The translations under genes and the position numbers were made by a program. Shown in pieces: positions 53,012 to 60,534 of a stretch of 64,000 nucleotides of DNA. Within the stretch, counting starts at the first letter, position 1. The number at the start of each line of letters is the position of its first letter. A model generated the notes under the pieces. The model made no database searches. It was not told the origin of the DNA and saw only the letters and a list, made by a program, of their open reading frames with translations. This stretch comes from Leptospiraceae bacterium (lineage in GTDB: Bacteria; Spirochaetota; Leptospiria; Leptospirales; Leptospiraceae), in the NCBI GenBank assembly GCA_024233835.1, contig JACKPC010000001.1, forward strand, positions 930,001 through 994,000. The letters run 5' to 3'.

Positions 53012-53809
53012 TTAGTCCATCATTAAGTATCTGGATTTATCAGGCATATTGTTCTTATCCCCTTTTTCTTCCGGTTCTCCAAAGTTTGCGAGAGAAAGGC
53101 CTTTGTACTGCAAGAAATACTTTTTATCTTTATCCTGTAAGAAGGGACCTTTTAAATAAATGTCCTCGTATTTCACGCGGGTTTGTTTTGCGAGTTTGTT
53201 GATGAGATTATCGAGATAATCTCCGGCATCTTTCGTGTACGAAAGTTCCTCTTCTATATAAATTTCAATTATATCAAGGCCGGAGTTATTTTTTAAATAT
53301 AGCTTACAAACGTCTAAAACTTCTTCTGAGAAATCTTTATACGGACAACCATGAAGTACTACCTGAAATACATTAGCCGACTTGCCTCTGTAGGCAGGCT
53401 TGAAGGGATGCTCACTTTTTTGGATAATATCTTCCTCTTCTAATTTGAGTATATTCTTTATCCGACTAAAAATGGCATCGGGCATGATAGGTTTAAGAAG
53501 GTAAGTATGAATCAGGCTGACTGATTTTAGAACTACCTGCTTATCACGAACCGCTGTCATCATCAAGCAGGGGGTATCATTCAGAATGGGTTTGGCCTTT
53601 TGTAAAAAACTCAAGCCATCTAAGACCGGCATTATCTGATCCACAAGGACTATATCAAAGATATTCCCTTTTGTTTTTACAATATTCAGAGCTACACTAC
53701 CATTTGCAGCATAGGTTACAGCAAAATTGTATTTCTCTAAGTAATGAATAATCGCCTGTGAGGCAAGCTCATCATCCTCGACCAGTAAAACCTTGTACAA
53801 CTTCTTCAT
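53012..53809 (-). CDS. Response regulator with C-terminal unknown domain
   Basis: A 265-residue protein. Residues ~5-125 form a receiver with LLVEDDELASQAII, the phosphoacceptor Asp in VLVDQIMPVLDGL and the lysine in LLKPIMP. The rest, ~140 residues, contains RGKSANVFQVVLHGCPYKDFSEEV and an IYIEEEL strand and has no DNA-binding helix-turn-helix that I can see. It may regulate by protein contact. It precedes hemJ on the same strand order (hemJ is upstream by ~60 bases). Confidence 0.85.
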   Translation of the reverse strand: MKKLYKVLLVEDDELASQAIIHYLEKYNFAVTYAANGSVALNIVKTKGNIFDIVLVDQIMPVLDGLSFLQKAKPILNDTPCLMMTAVRDKQVVLKSVSLIHTYLLKPIMPDAIFSRIKNILKLEEEDIIQKSEHPFKPAYRGKSANVFQVVLHGCPYKDFSEEVLDVCKLYLKNNSGLDIIEIYIEEELSYTKDAGDYLDNLINKLAKQTRVKYEDIYLKGPFLQDKDKKYFLQYKGLSLANFGEPEEKGDKNNMPDKSRYLMMD

Positions 53810-53872
53810 AACAGGTACAGGATATGATTTGCAGGGTTTTAAAAGAAAGTCTTTTTTATTCCCTTTATCTTG

Positions 53873-54298
53873 TTACCAGGGTTTTAAAATTACAAGGATT
53901 ACGATAAAAATAAGAAGTAGAGTGGGAAACTCATTTAAGACCCTGAAAAGTTTGGAGTTGTATTCCTTTCCTTTTAGTAGCTGATGTCTGTAGTATTCAG
54001 AAAGGAAATGCTGGAATAAGACCAGGACAACAAGCCCGACTTTTATCCAGATCCAGTAGGTTCTGGCGAAAGAATTCCACTGAATCCATAGAAGGGCAGT
54101 TCCACAAAAAATTGTAACTACCATTGCCGGTCTCATAATGTATTTGTAGAGTTTTCTCTCCATTACAGCAAGTGTATCTCTTACTTCCTGTGAACCGGTT
54201 TCCGCATGATACACAAATAATCTCCAGATATAAAATATACCGGCAAACCAGGCGGTAAATGCAATGATGTGCCAGATTTTAAACCATTGATAAGACAT
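53873..54298 (-). CDS. hemJ: HemJ-type protoporphyrinogen oxidase
   Basis: A 141-residue membrane protein of the HemJ/UPF0093 family, which oxidises protoporphyrinogen IX in haem synthesis. Four helices are visible, with the conserved start WFKIWHIIAFTAWFAGIFYI, the RLFVYHAE motif near 27 and a closing FRVLNEFPTLLLIFIVILVILKPW-like end. The conserved His and Arg residues that bind haem are present. TTAGGAGC precedes the ATG. No other hem genes are adjacent. Confidence 0.92.
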   Translation of the reverse strand: MSYQWFKIWHIIAFTAWFAGIFYIWRLFVYHAETGSQEVRDTLAVMERKLYKYIMRPAMVVTIFCGTALLWIQWNSFARTYWIWIKVGLVVLVLFQHFLSEYYRHQLLKGKEYNSKLFRVLNEFPTLLLIFIVILVILKPW

Positions 54299-54388
54299 TT
54301 TTTGCTCCTAATTCTAATTTATCCTGATAATAAAAATGTTGAATAATTCTAATATTTTTCGATATGCTCTACCAGAAAGGAGAATTTT

Positions 54389-54631
54389 ATGAAGGATGAA
54401 GAAAAGAGCTCGGAAGAGACGGAGCTTAGCACAGGAAAAAAAGTTTTCTGGTCGATTACAGCTCTCGGAAGTTTCGTATACATGTTTATCCCGGAAGCCA
54501 CAGACCTTGTCCCCATTATTGGCTGGTTGGATGAGGGAGCTGCCGGTGGAATTTTCTTATACTCTCTGTCAAAGCTCGGTATTCAGCTTCCTATTCTCGG
54601 AAGATTATTACAAAGGAAATCTAAGAAATAA
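54389..54631 (+). CDS. DUF1232-like small membrane protein
   Basis: An 80-residue protein with a charged N-terminus and one membrane hairpin: TALGSFVYMFIPEATDLVPI and IGWLDEGAAGGIFLYSL. The pattern matches YkvA/DUF1232 proteins, whose conserved P-D-L-I-P and D motif is at PEATDLVPIIGWLDE. AGAAAGGAGAATTTT is a strong ribosome site. Its stop shares one base with the next start (TAATG), so it is translationally coupled to the symporter. Confidence 0.75.
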   Translation: MKDEEKSSEETELSTGKKVFWSITALGSFVYMFIPEATDLVPIIGWLDEGAAGGIFLYSLSKLGIQLPILGRLLQRKSKK

Positions 54632-56043
54632 TGCTGGCTCTATTTATTTTTTTATACCTTGGAGGAACCTTACTTGTGGGGATTCTTGCTTCCCGATTTG
54701 TGAAAAGCTCCATGGACTTTGTTTTAGCCGGAAGAAACCTGCCGGCTTTCTTAGCTACATCGGCTTTGTTTGCTACCTGGTTTGGTTCGGAAACCATCCT
54801 CGGTGCTTCTTCTGAATTCGTTAAAAAAGGAATATTAGGAATTATTGAAGAACCACTGGGCGCTTCTCTCTGCCTTTTTCTGGTAGGGGCATTCTTTGCT
54901 CGCACCTTTTACAGGATGAATTTAGTAACGATCATTGACTTTTTCGGAGTGAAATTTGGTAGGAAAGCCGAGATTATTGCTGCTATCTGTATTATTCCTT
55001 CCTACTTCGGTTGGGTAGCTGCCCAGTTAGTTGCCCTCGGAATTATTCTCCATAGTGTTACAGGAATATCCATGGTAAGTGGAATTTTTATCGGGGCCTC
55101 TATTGTTGTTTTATATACTTTTGTAGGAGGAATGTGGGCTATCTCGATTACAGATTTTCTTCAGACCATTATTATTGTAATAGGCCTTTCTTTACTTTTA
55201 TATGAATTAGTACCGGCAGCGGGAGGATTTCAGGCTATTGTAAAAAAAACAGGTCCCGGTTTTTTTCGTCCCTTTCCTAAAACGGACTATATTTCTTTGA
55301 CCAACTATTTTGTCGCCTGGATAACAGTGAGCCTCGGTTCTATCCCGCAGCAGGATATTTTTCAGAGGGTCATGTCCTCTCGCTCTGAAAAGGTAGCGGT
55401 ATCTTCTTCTTATCTTGCCGGTGCCTTATACTTAAGTATAGCCTTTCTGCCCTTATTTGCTGCTCTTGCGGCTACACAGGTTTATCCCGAAATCTTACAA
55501 ACCAATCCCCAGGAAATCTTACCTACGGTTGTCCAAAAGCACATGCCACTTTTTATACAGGTTATATTTTTAGGAGCCTTACTCTCTGCAATCATGAGTA
55601 CTGCGAGTGGAGCTATTCTGGCTCCGGCTTCTGTTCTGGGTGAGAATATTATAAAACCCTTAATTAAAGAATTAGATGATAAAAAACATTTGCTTCTACT
55701 CAGGATTTCGGTTTTTTTAATTGCTTTAATAGGAACTGCCTTCGCCCTGCATCGTAGTAATATTTATGAACTGGTGGCAGAAGCTTCTTCGATTAGTCTT
55801 GTATCCCTGTTTGTTCCCCTTCTGGGTGGTTTGCTCTGGAAAAGAAGCAGCGCAGTAGGGGCTATACTGGCGATGGTTTTGGGACTCGGAACCTGGTTTT
55901 TTTTCCGGGTATCTTCTTTTGCTTTTCCTCCTCCCGTTTTACCCGGTCTTGCTGCATCTTTTTTGGGACTTCTGGCCGGAACTTATTTATTTAGAAATAA
56001 GGAATATACGGATTCTCTAAATAACGTAGAGATAAATGGATAA
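54631..56043 (+). CDS. Sodium:solute symporter (SSS family)
   Basis: A 470-residue transporter of about thirteen helices. The N-terminal LAGRNLPAFLATSALFATWF with FGSETILGAS after it, and FQRVMSSRSEKVA near 245, are typical of SSS proteins such as PutP and SglT relatives. The substrate is not readable. The start overlaps the DUF1232 gene stop by one base. It converges on the hemolysin III gene with overlapping ends (27 bases). Confidence 0.88.
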   Translation: MLALFIFLYLGGTLLVGILASRFVKSSMDFVLAGRNLPAFLATSALFATWFGSETILGASSEFVKKGILGIIEEPLGASLCLFLVGAFFARTFYRMNLVTIIDFFGVKFGRKAEIIAAICIIPSYFGWVAAQLVALGIILHSVTGISMVSGIFIGASIVVLYTFVGGMWAISITDFLQTIIIVIGLSLLLYELVPAAGGFQAIVKKTGPGFFRPFPKTDYISLTNYFVAWITVSLGSIPQQDIFQRVMSSRSEKVAVSSSYLAGALYLSIAFLPLFAALAATQVYPEILQTNPQEILPTVVQKHMPLFIQVIFLGALLSAIMSTASGAILAPASVLGENIIKPLIKELDDKKHLLLLRISVFLIALIGTAFALHRSNIYELVAEASSISLVSLFVPLLGGLLWKRSSAVGAILAMVLGLGTWFFFRVSSFAFPPPVLPGLAASFLGLLAGTYLFRNKEYTDSLNNVEING

Positions 56044-56652
56044 GAAATGACTGAAAGCCCCTGCGACTACGAAGATATGCCAGATCGGATGAAACAGGGG
56101 TCTATGGTCTTTTAAGAAAAAATATACCCCTATCATGTAAAAAAGGGCTCCTCCGACTAACCAGACAAGACAGGAATTACTCAGAGTCTGGAATACCGTT
56201 TTAATTTCTAAGAGTACTGTCCAGGCAATGAGTACATAGAAAAGAGTGGAAAGCAGGTTAAATTTATGAGCAGCAAAGGCTTTGAAAATAATTCCCAGTG
56301 CCGAAAGTGACCAGACAATTCCTAATATTAAAAGTCCTCTATCATTGCGAAACTTGACGAGAATATAGGGAGTATAGGTTCCGGCAATTAAAAGATAAAT
56401 AGCAATGTGGTCAAATTTTTGAAAGAGTTTTTTCGCTTTTCCTGTGCGACTATGGTATACTGCCGAAATGAAAAAAAGCAGGAAAAGAGAAGAGCCATAG
56501 ACCGAAGAACCGAGAATTTTCCAGATATTTTCTTCACTGACAGCATTATAGACAAGAAGTAACATGGCAAAGAGGCTAAATATGGAGGCTCCTCCATGAG
56601 TAAACACATTTAGCTTCTCGTCCGTATTCAGATATTTCAGTTTATTGAGCAT
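56017..56652 (-). CDS. trhA: Hemolysin III-family (PAQR/TrhA) membrane protein
   Basis: A 211-residue protein with about seven helices. NVFTHGGASIFSLFAMLLLV, SAVYHSRTGKAKKLFQKFDH and the C-terminal HPIWHIFVVAGAFSHFLSIY hold the Ser/His/Asp/His ligand set of the PAQR hydrolase-like fold. The ATG at 56652 is used; another at 56661 sits only 1 base after GGAG. It overlaps the glycosyltransferase stop by about 11 bases and so follows it in an operon. Despite its name, haemolytic activity is not implied. Confidence 0.88.
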   Translation of the reverse strand: MLNKLKYLNTDEKLNVFTHGGASIFSLFAMLLLVYNAVSEENIWKILGSSVYGSSLFLLFFISAVYHSRTGKAKKLFQKFDHIAIYLLIAGTYTPYILVKFRNDRGLLILGIVWSLSALGIIFKAFAAHKFNLLSTLFYVLIAWTVLLEIKTVFQTLSNSCLVWLVGGALFYMIGVYFFLKDHRPLFHPIWHIFVVAGAFSHFLSIYLYVI

Positions 56653-58345
56653 TTTTATCATTCTCCAGGGACACTTTATAGATATATACTTTATCAAGTA
56701 AAAGAGGTCTACTTTTTTTTAAGAAAAATTCCCTCTCCGGTTTGGCAATTCTTCCATAACTCGGAAATTCATTTACCTTTTCTAATTTAAATTCTTTACC
56801 CAGATATGCCTTTAAGGAAAAATGAAACTTGCCTGGAACTATAAGTAGACGTTCTTTGTCTTCTATTAGCTTTTTCTTAAAAGTCTGTATATCAAAAATA
56901 CTTTTTCGTAAACGTTCTGCGTAAAAAGCATAGGAGCGCTTGGAAAAAGATAATCCATAAGCAAAAAACTCTTTTTTCCCGGCTTCTTTTTCCTTAATAA
57001 CTGCGGCTACCTGTTTGGCCGGCTGATAAGATAAAAGTAAAGGATATATATAGAGAGTGGTTATGATAAAGAGGGCAAGAGTAGAAAGACTAACACTCAA
57101 AATTTCCCATTCGAAGGAATCTTTTAAGAGGTAAAGAAAAAGGATGAAGAGTATTGGTATAAGGTAATATAGAGAATTTACATCCACCGTGTAAATGGGT
57201 ATCAGGACGATTAGAATTACAGAAACTATCAATACCGGATAAAACAGGAGTCTTTGCTTTATGGAAGTTTCCGTCTTAAAAAACTCGACGAGACGATCGG
57301 CCGTATACAGAGAAGCTGCCGGTAAGACCCAGAAGATATACTGGGGGAGCTGGAATGTGGAGAGAGAAATCAAAGAAAAGAAAAGAAAAAGCCAGAACGG
57401 GATAACAAAATGGGCCCTCGGAAATTCATTCTTGCGTATGGTTTGCAATAGATAAGAAGGAAAAGATAAAAAACCGGAAGCTCTGTGAATGGATGCCCTG
57501 AGCTGTAAAAAGAGCAGCATAAAAAAAGGAAGGATGAAAGGCAGAAAAGCCCAGGAAAAATTTGAAATAAAGAAACCGGGATTCATTTTACCACCGGCAT
57601 GTAGACCCTGTCCGGTTATCTTTCCGAAAGACTGAATCCAGAGAAAAAAGTTGGGCCCGTAAAAGGAAAATTCCTGGTATAAAAAGTAAGACCAGAGTAG
57701 GGGGAAAAAAAGCAAGATAGGAATTCCGCCTATAAGTTTCATTTCTTTTAAGAGCTTCCAATCTCTTCGCAGTAAAATATCTCCTCCTATTGAGATAGCC
57801 GGTATCACAGCAGAAATAGGCCCCTTGGTAATAAAACCCAGACCCATGCTTAAATACATTAGATAATAGTAATTTTTATTTTTCTTTAAGCCTGAGAAGT
57901 AGAAATAATATGTAAAAATTAGGAAGGCGACTAAATACACATCTGTCTTGGGGTCTATTACCATAGCAAAGAGACCGGGGCTTAAAAGGTAAAGAATAGA
58001 ACTTAGTCTCGCTTTTTTTTCGTCTTCGTATAGTAAAAAGGAGAGCTTATATAAAAAAAAGACTGAGAAAAAAGTAATCAGTATGGCCGGGATTCTATAG
58101 GCATAATTATGAATACCGAAAATAAGATAGGATAGAGCAATACTCCAAAAAGTCATAATCGGTTTATCGAGGTATTGCTTACCGTTGTCTCGTAAATATA
58201 TAAAATCCTTTCGCTCTACCATTTCTCTTGTAATTTCTGCATACTGGGCAGAATCTATATCCATTACATCAAGGGGAAGAGTTAATAGGTATGGAAGGGA
58301 AAGTAAGAGAATGAGTATATAGTAATATATTGAATCTTTCTTCAT
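56642..58345 (-). CDS. ArnT/GT39-type membrane glycosyltransferase
   Basis: A 567-residue polytopic protein. The first periplasmic loop starts DVMDIDSAQYAEITREM, giving the Asp-containing motif of GT-C mannosyl- or aminoarabinosyl-transferases (ArnT, PMT), and YLDKPIMTFW follows. About twelve helices span residues ~5-470; a soluble periplasmic C-terminal region remains. It would transfer a sugar from a polyprenyl-phosphate donor to lipid A, protein or polysaccharide. The ATG at 58345 follows GGAG and lies 2 bases past the stop of the Cys-rich lipoprotein. Confidence 0.85.
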   Translation of the reverse strand: MKKDSIYYYILILLLSLPYLLTLPLDVMDIDSAQYAEITREMVERKDFIYLRDNGKQYLDKPIMTFWSIALSYLIFGIHNYAYRIPAILITFFSVFFLYKLSFLLYEDEKKARLSSILYLLSPGLFAMVIDPKTDVYLVAFLIFTYYFYFSGLKKNKNYYYLMYLSMGLGFITKGPISAVIPAISIGGDILLRRDWKLLKEMKLIGGIPILLFFPLLWSYFLYQEFSFYGPNFFLWIQSFGKITGQGLHAGGKMNPGFFISNFSWAFLPFILPFFMLLFLQLRASIHRASGFLSFPSYLLQTIRKNEFPRAHFVIPFWLFLFFSLISLSTFQLPQYIFWVLPAASLYTADRLVEFFKTETSIKQRLLFYPVLIVSVILIVLIPIYTVDVNSLYYLIPILFILFLYLLKDSFEWEILSVSLSTLALFIITTLYIYPLLLSYQPAKQVAAVIKEKEAGKKEFFAYGLSFSKRSYAFYAERLRKSIFDIQTFKKKLIEDKERLLIVPGKFHFSLKAYLGKEFKLEKVNEFPSYGRIAKPEREFFLKKSRPLLLDKVYIYKVSLENDKNAQ

Positions 58346-58347
58346 AT

Positions 58348-58620
58348 TTACTCCATTAGATCTGATTGCTTGATACATTCCGCCATCCCCTTGCAGGAAT
58401 TATTGGCTTCGTCGTAACAACTAAGAATTTGCGATTGTAACCTTGTGCATCCATCTACACACTGACGTCCGGCCTTATCCTGTAATTCAGCCGGGACTTT
58501 AACCTTATAGGTTTCTTCGGTACAACGAATAAACATATCACAGGCAGCCCTGCACTTTTCCAAAACAGGATCTTTGCAGGAAAATAGAACAAATAGGAGG
58601 AAAATAGATAAATGCTTCAT
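58348..58620 (-). CDS. Small Cys-rich lipoprotein
   Basis: A 90-residue lipoprotein with lipobox VLFSC (Cys15). The mature part has eight further cysteines in pairs (CRAAC, CTEE, CVDGC, CYDEANNSC, CIKQ), so up to four disulfides are expected, as in small leptospiral Cys-rich lipoproteins. It is the first gene of a unit with the glycosyltransferase (2-base gap). No function is known. Confidence 0.75.
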   Translation of the reverse strand: MKHLSIFLLFVLFSCKDPVLEKCRAACDMFIRCTEETYKVKVPAELQDKAGRQCVDGCTRLQSQILSCYDEANNSCKGMAECIKQSDLME

Positions 58621-58695
58621 AACTTAAATACAATGTTTCGATTCAGGCCTTTTCTGGGAAGTAGATTTTTGACTTCAGATGAAAGAGATAGAACT

Positions 58696-58716
58696 CCGGA
58701 CTTTTGTGAAGTCCGG
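58696..58716 (-). terminator. Terminator downstream of the MoxR-operon end
   Basis: CCGGACTT and AAGTCCGG form an 8-bp stem with a 5-base loop about 20 bases past the stop of the last operon gene. The minus-strand side continues AGTTCTATCTC, a weak U-rich tail. Confidence 0.6.
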
Positions 58717-58735
58717 GAAAGAATTTTAGTATATA

Positions 58736-59338
58736 CTATTTTAGACTATTTAGATACTCTTCCAATTCCAGTAAGGGAATGAGTTTATTATCTTTAGGTG
58801 TCTTATCCATTGAGAAAACATGGATAGAGCTGATCTTTTCTGCGTAGAAACGCTCCCCGATTCCCTCTACTATGGAATCCACCAGGGCAAAATGTAACTC
58901 TTCTTTTTCATCCCCGGAATCACTGTAGTTAATTTTCGGAACGTATATATCTAAACTAATTTGTTGATTCTCAGTCTTCCGATTAGGGAGAAAATAAACA
59001 TCAGCCACATTCATATCTGAGCTTTGTAAAAAGATCGTCTCCTCAAAGCCCAGGTTTGGCATGAGAGCCTGCACTTCCAGTTCGGATAATTTAGGAGCTT
59101 TCGAAACCATTTCTTCTATCAGGGGAAATAGTTCTTTGTTTCCCCCGGCACTGAGTACTAAAGTTAGTATGTCATCATCGGAGAGCATAAACTCGTAGAA
59201 AATTTCAGGATGTATTTTATCGAGAGCTTCTAATATTTTCTCGTAGATTTCGAGTTCTTCAGATTCTTCGTCTGTAAGTTCTTTTATATTCTCCTGAATG
59301 ATCTTCCAGAAATTTTGAATATCTTCCATTTTACTCAT
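58736..59338 (-). CDS. Acidic protein of unknown function, downstream of the MoxR operon
   Basis: A 200-residue soluble, acidic protein. The first ~100 residues are helical (ELTDEESEELEIYEKILEAL), the rest more beta-rich with VYFLPNRKTENQQISLDIYV and a short SDSGDEKEE segment. I recognise no domain. It follows the VWA gene by about 50 bases on the same strand with AAGGAC as ribosome site, and a terminator follows, so it may be part of the same transcript or a separate small unit. Confidence 0.6.
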   Translation of the reverse strand: MSKMEDIQNFWKIIQENIKELTDEESEELEIYEKILEALDKIHPEIFYEFMLSDDDILTLVLSAGGNKELFPLIEEMVSKAPKLSELEVQALMPNLGFEETIFLQSSDMNVADVYFLPNRKTENQQISLDIYVPKINYSDSGDEKEELHFALVDSIVEGIGERFYAEKISSIHVFSMDKTPKDNKLIPLLELEEYLNSLK

Positions 59339-59388
59339 ATTGTTATGTCCTTAGTTTATATTTCTCTTATATATTATTTTAGCAAAAT

Positions 59389-60534
59389 TTAAGATTCTCT
59401 TCCGAGAGGAATATTATTTTTTGCTGCCCATTCAGAAAGACTCTGCTTTTGTATGGCCGCGGCCATAAGTTCCGGGAATAAATCCGGCGTACAGGAGAAT
59501 ACCGGGACTCCGAGTCCGGAGAAATAGGCTGCATTATTTCTGTCAAAAAAAGGAGCTCCATCATCACTGAGTGCAAGAAGTGTAATCACCTGAACCCCCG
59601 AACTCACAAGAGAGGCCACCTTTTTTCTCATCTCGGTCTGATTGCCACCTTCGTATAAATCGGTGATTAAAACAAGAATTGTATCCGAGGGCTTATCAAT
59701 GATTTTTTGACAATAACCGAGGGCACGGTTGATGTCGGTACCACCTCCTAACTGAACACCAAATAAGAGTTCCACCGGATCCTGTAATTCTTCTGTTAGA
59801 TCGACAAAGGCCGTATCAAACACCACCATCTTGGTTTTTACGGAAGGGATGGAAGCCATGACCGCACCGAAAATCCCGGAATAGACTACAGACGAACCCA
59901 TAGAGCCACTCTGGTCGATACAGAGAACTATATCTCTCAAAGAAGAACGCTTTTTACCGTAACCATATCGAGTTTCCGGGATAATCGTTTTATAGTCTTT
60001 CTGGTAGTTTTTTAAGTTTTTACGAATAGTTGTATTCCAATCGATTTCGTTATGCCTCGGTCTTCTATTGTTTCGATTGGCTTTATTCAAACTTCCGGAA
60101 ATCGCCTGACGCACGGGTTGTTCTAACTTCTTCATAAGTTCCTGGACCACCTTGCGCACAACCTGTCTGGCAGTATCCTTGGTTTTTTCGGGAATCACTT
60201 TTCCGAGACTCATCAGGTTTGCAACCATGTGGACATCGGGTTCGAGAGATTCAAGCATTTCTGGTTCTGTAAGCATAGAAGCCATATCCAACCTGTCAAA
60301 AGCATCCTGCTGCATAACTTTGACTACAGAACTGGGGAAGTAAGTACGTATATCTCCGAGCCAGCGGGATACATTCGGTGATGACTTACCGAGGCCACCT
60401 TTTCTTTCCGAGTCATACAGGGCAGAAAGCGTATTGTCGATTTGTAGTTCCTCTCCCTGTAGCTGAACCCCTGTGCCATCCCTCTGTTCTCCACCCAGCA
60501 CTAAACGCCAGCGTTTGATTTTATCATCCTGCAT
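59389..60534 (-). CDS. VWA (MIDAS) domain protein of the MoxR operon
   Basis: A 381-residue protein. The N-terminal ~190 residues are helical and basic; the VWA domain spans about 200-360. The metal-ion-dependent adhesion site is complete: DQSGSMGSS near 205, GGGTDINRA and ITDLYEGG. Such VWA proteins bind partners through a metal-bridged contact and work with MoxR AAA+ ATPases. The start codon directly abuts the DUF5682 stop (TAAATG), and GGAG precedes it. Length and order match E. coli YehP as I recall it. No signal peptide is seen, so it is cytoplasmic. Confidence 0.88.
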   Translation of the reverse strand: MQDDKIKRWRLVLGGEQRDGTGVQLQGEELQIDNTLSALYDSERKGGLGKSSPNVSRWLGDIRTYFPSSVVKVMQQDAFDRLDMASMLTEPEMLESLEPDVHMVANLMSLGKVIPEKTKDTARQVVRKVVQELMKKLEQPVRQAISGSLNKANRNNRRPRHNEIDWNTTIRKNLKNYQKDYKTIIPETRYGYGKKRSSLRDIVLCIDQSGSMGSSVVYSGIFGAVMASIPSVKTKMVVFDTAFVDLTEELQDPVELLFGVQLGGGTDINRALGYCQKIIDKPSDTILVLITDLYEGGNQTEMRKKVASLVSSGVQVITLLALSDDGAPFFDRNNAAYFSGLGVPVFSCTPDLFPELMAAAIQKQSLSEWAAKNNIPLGRES

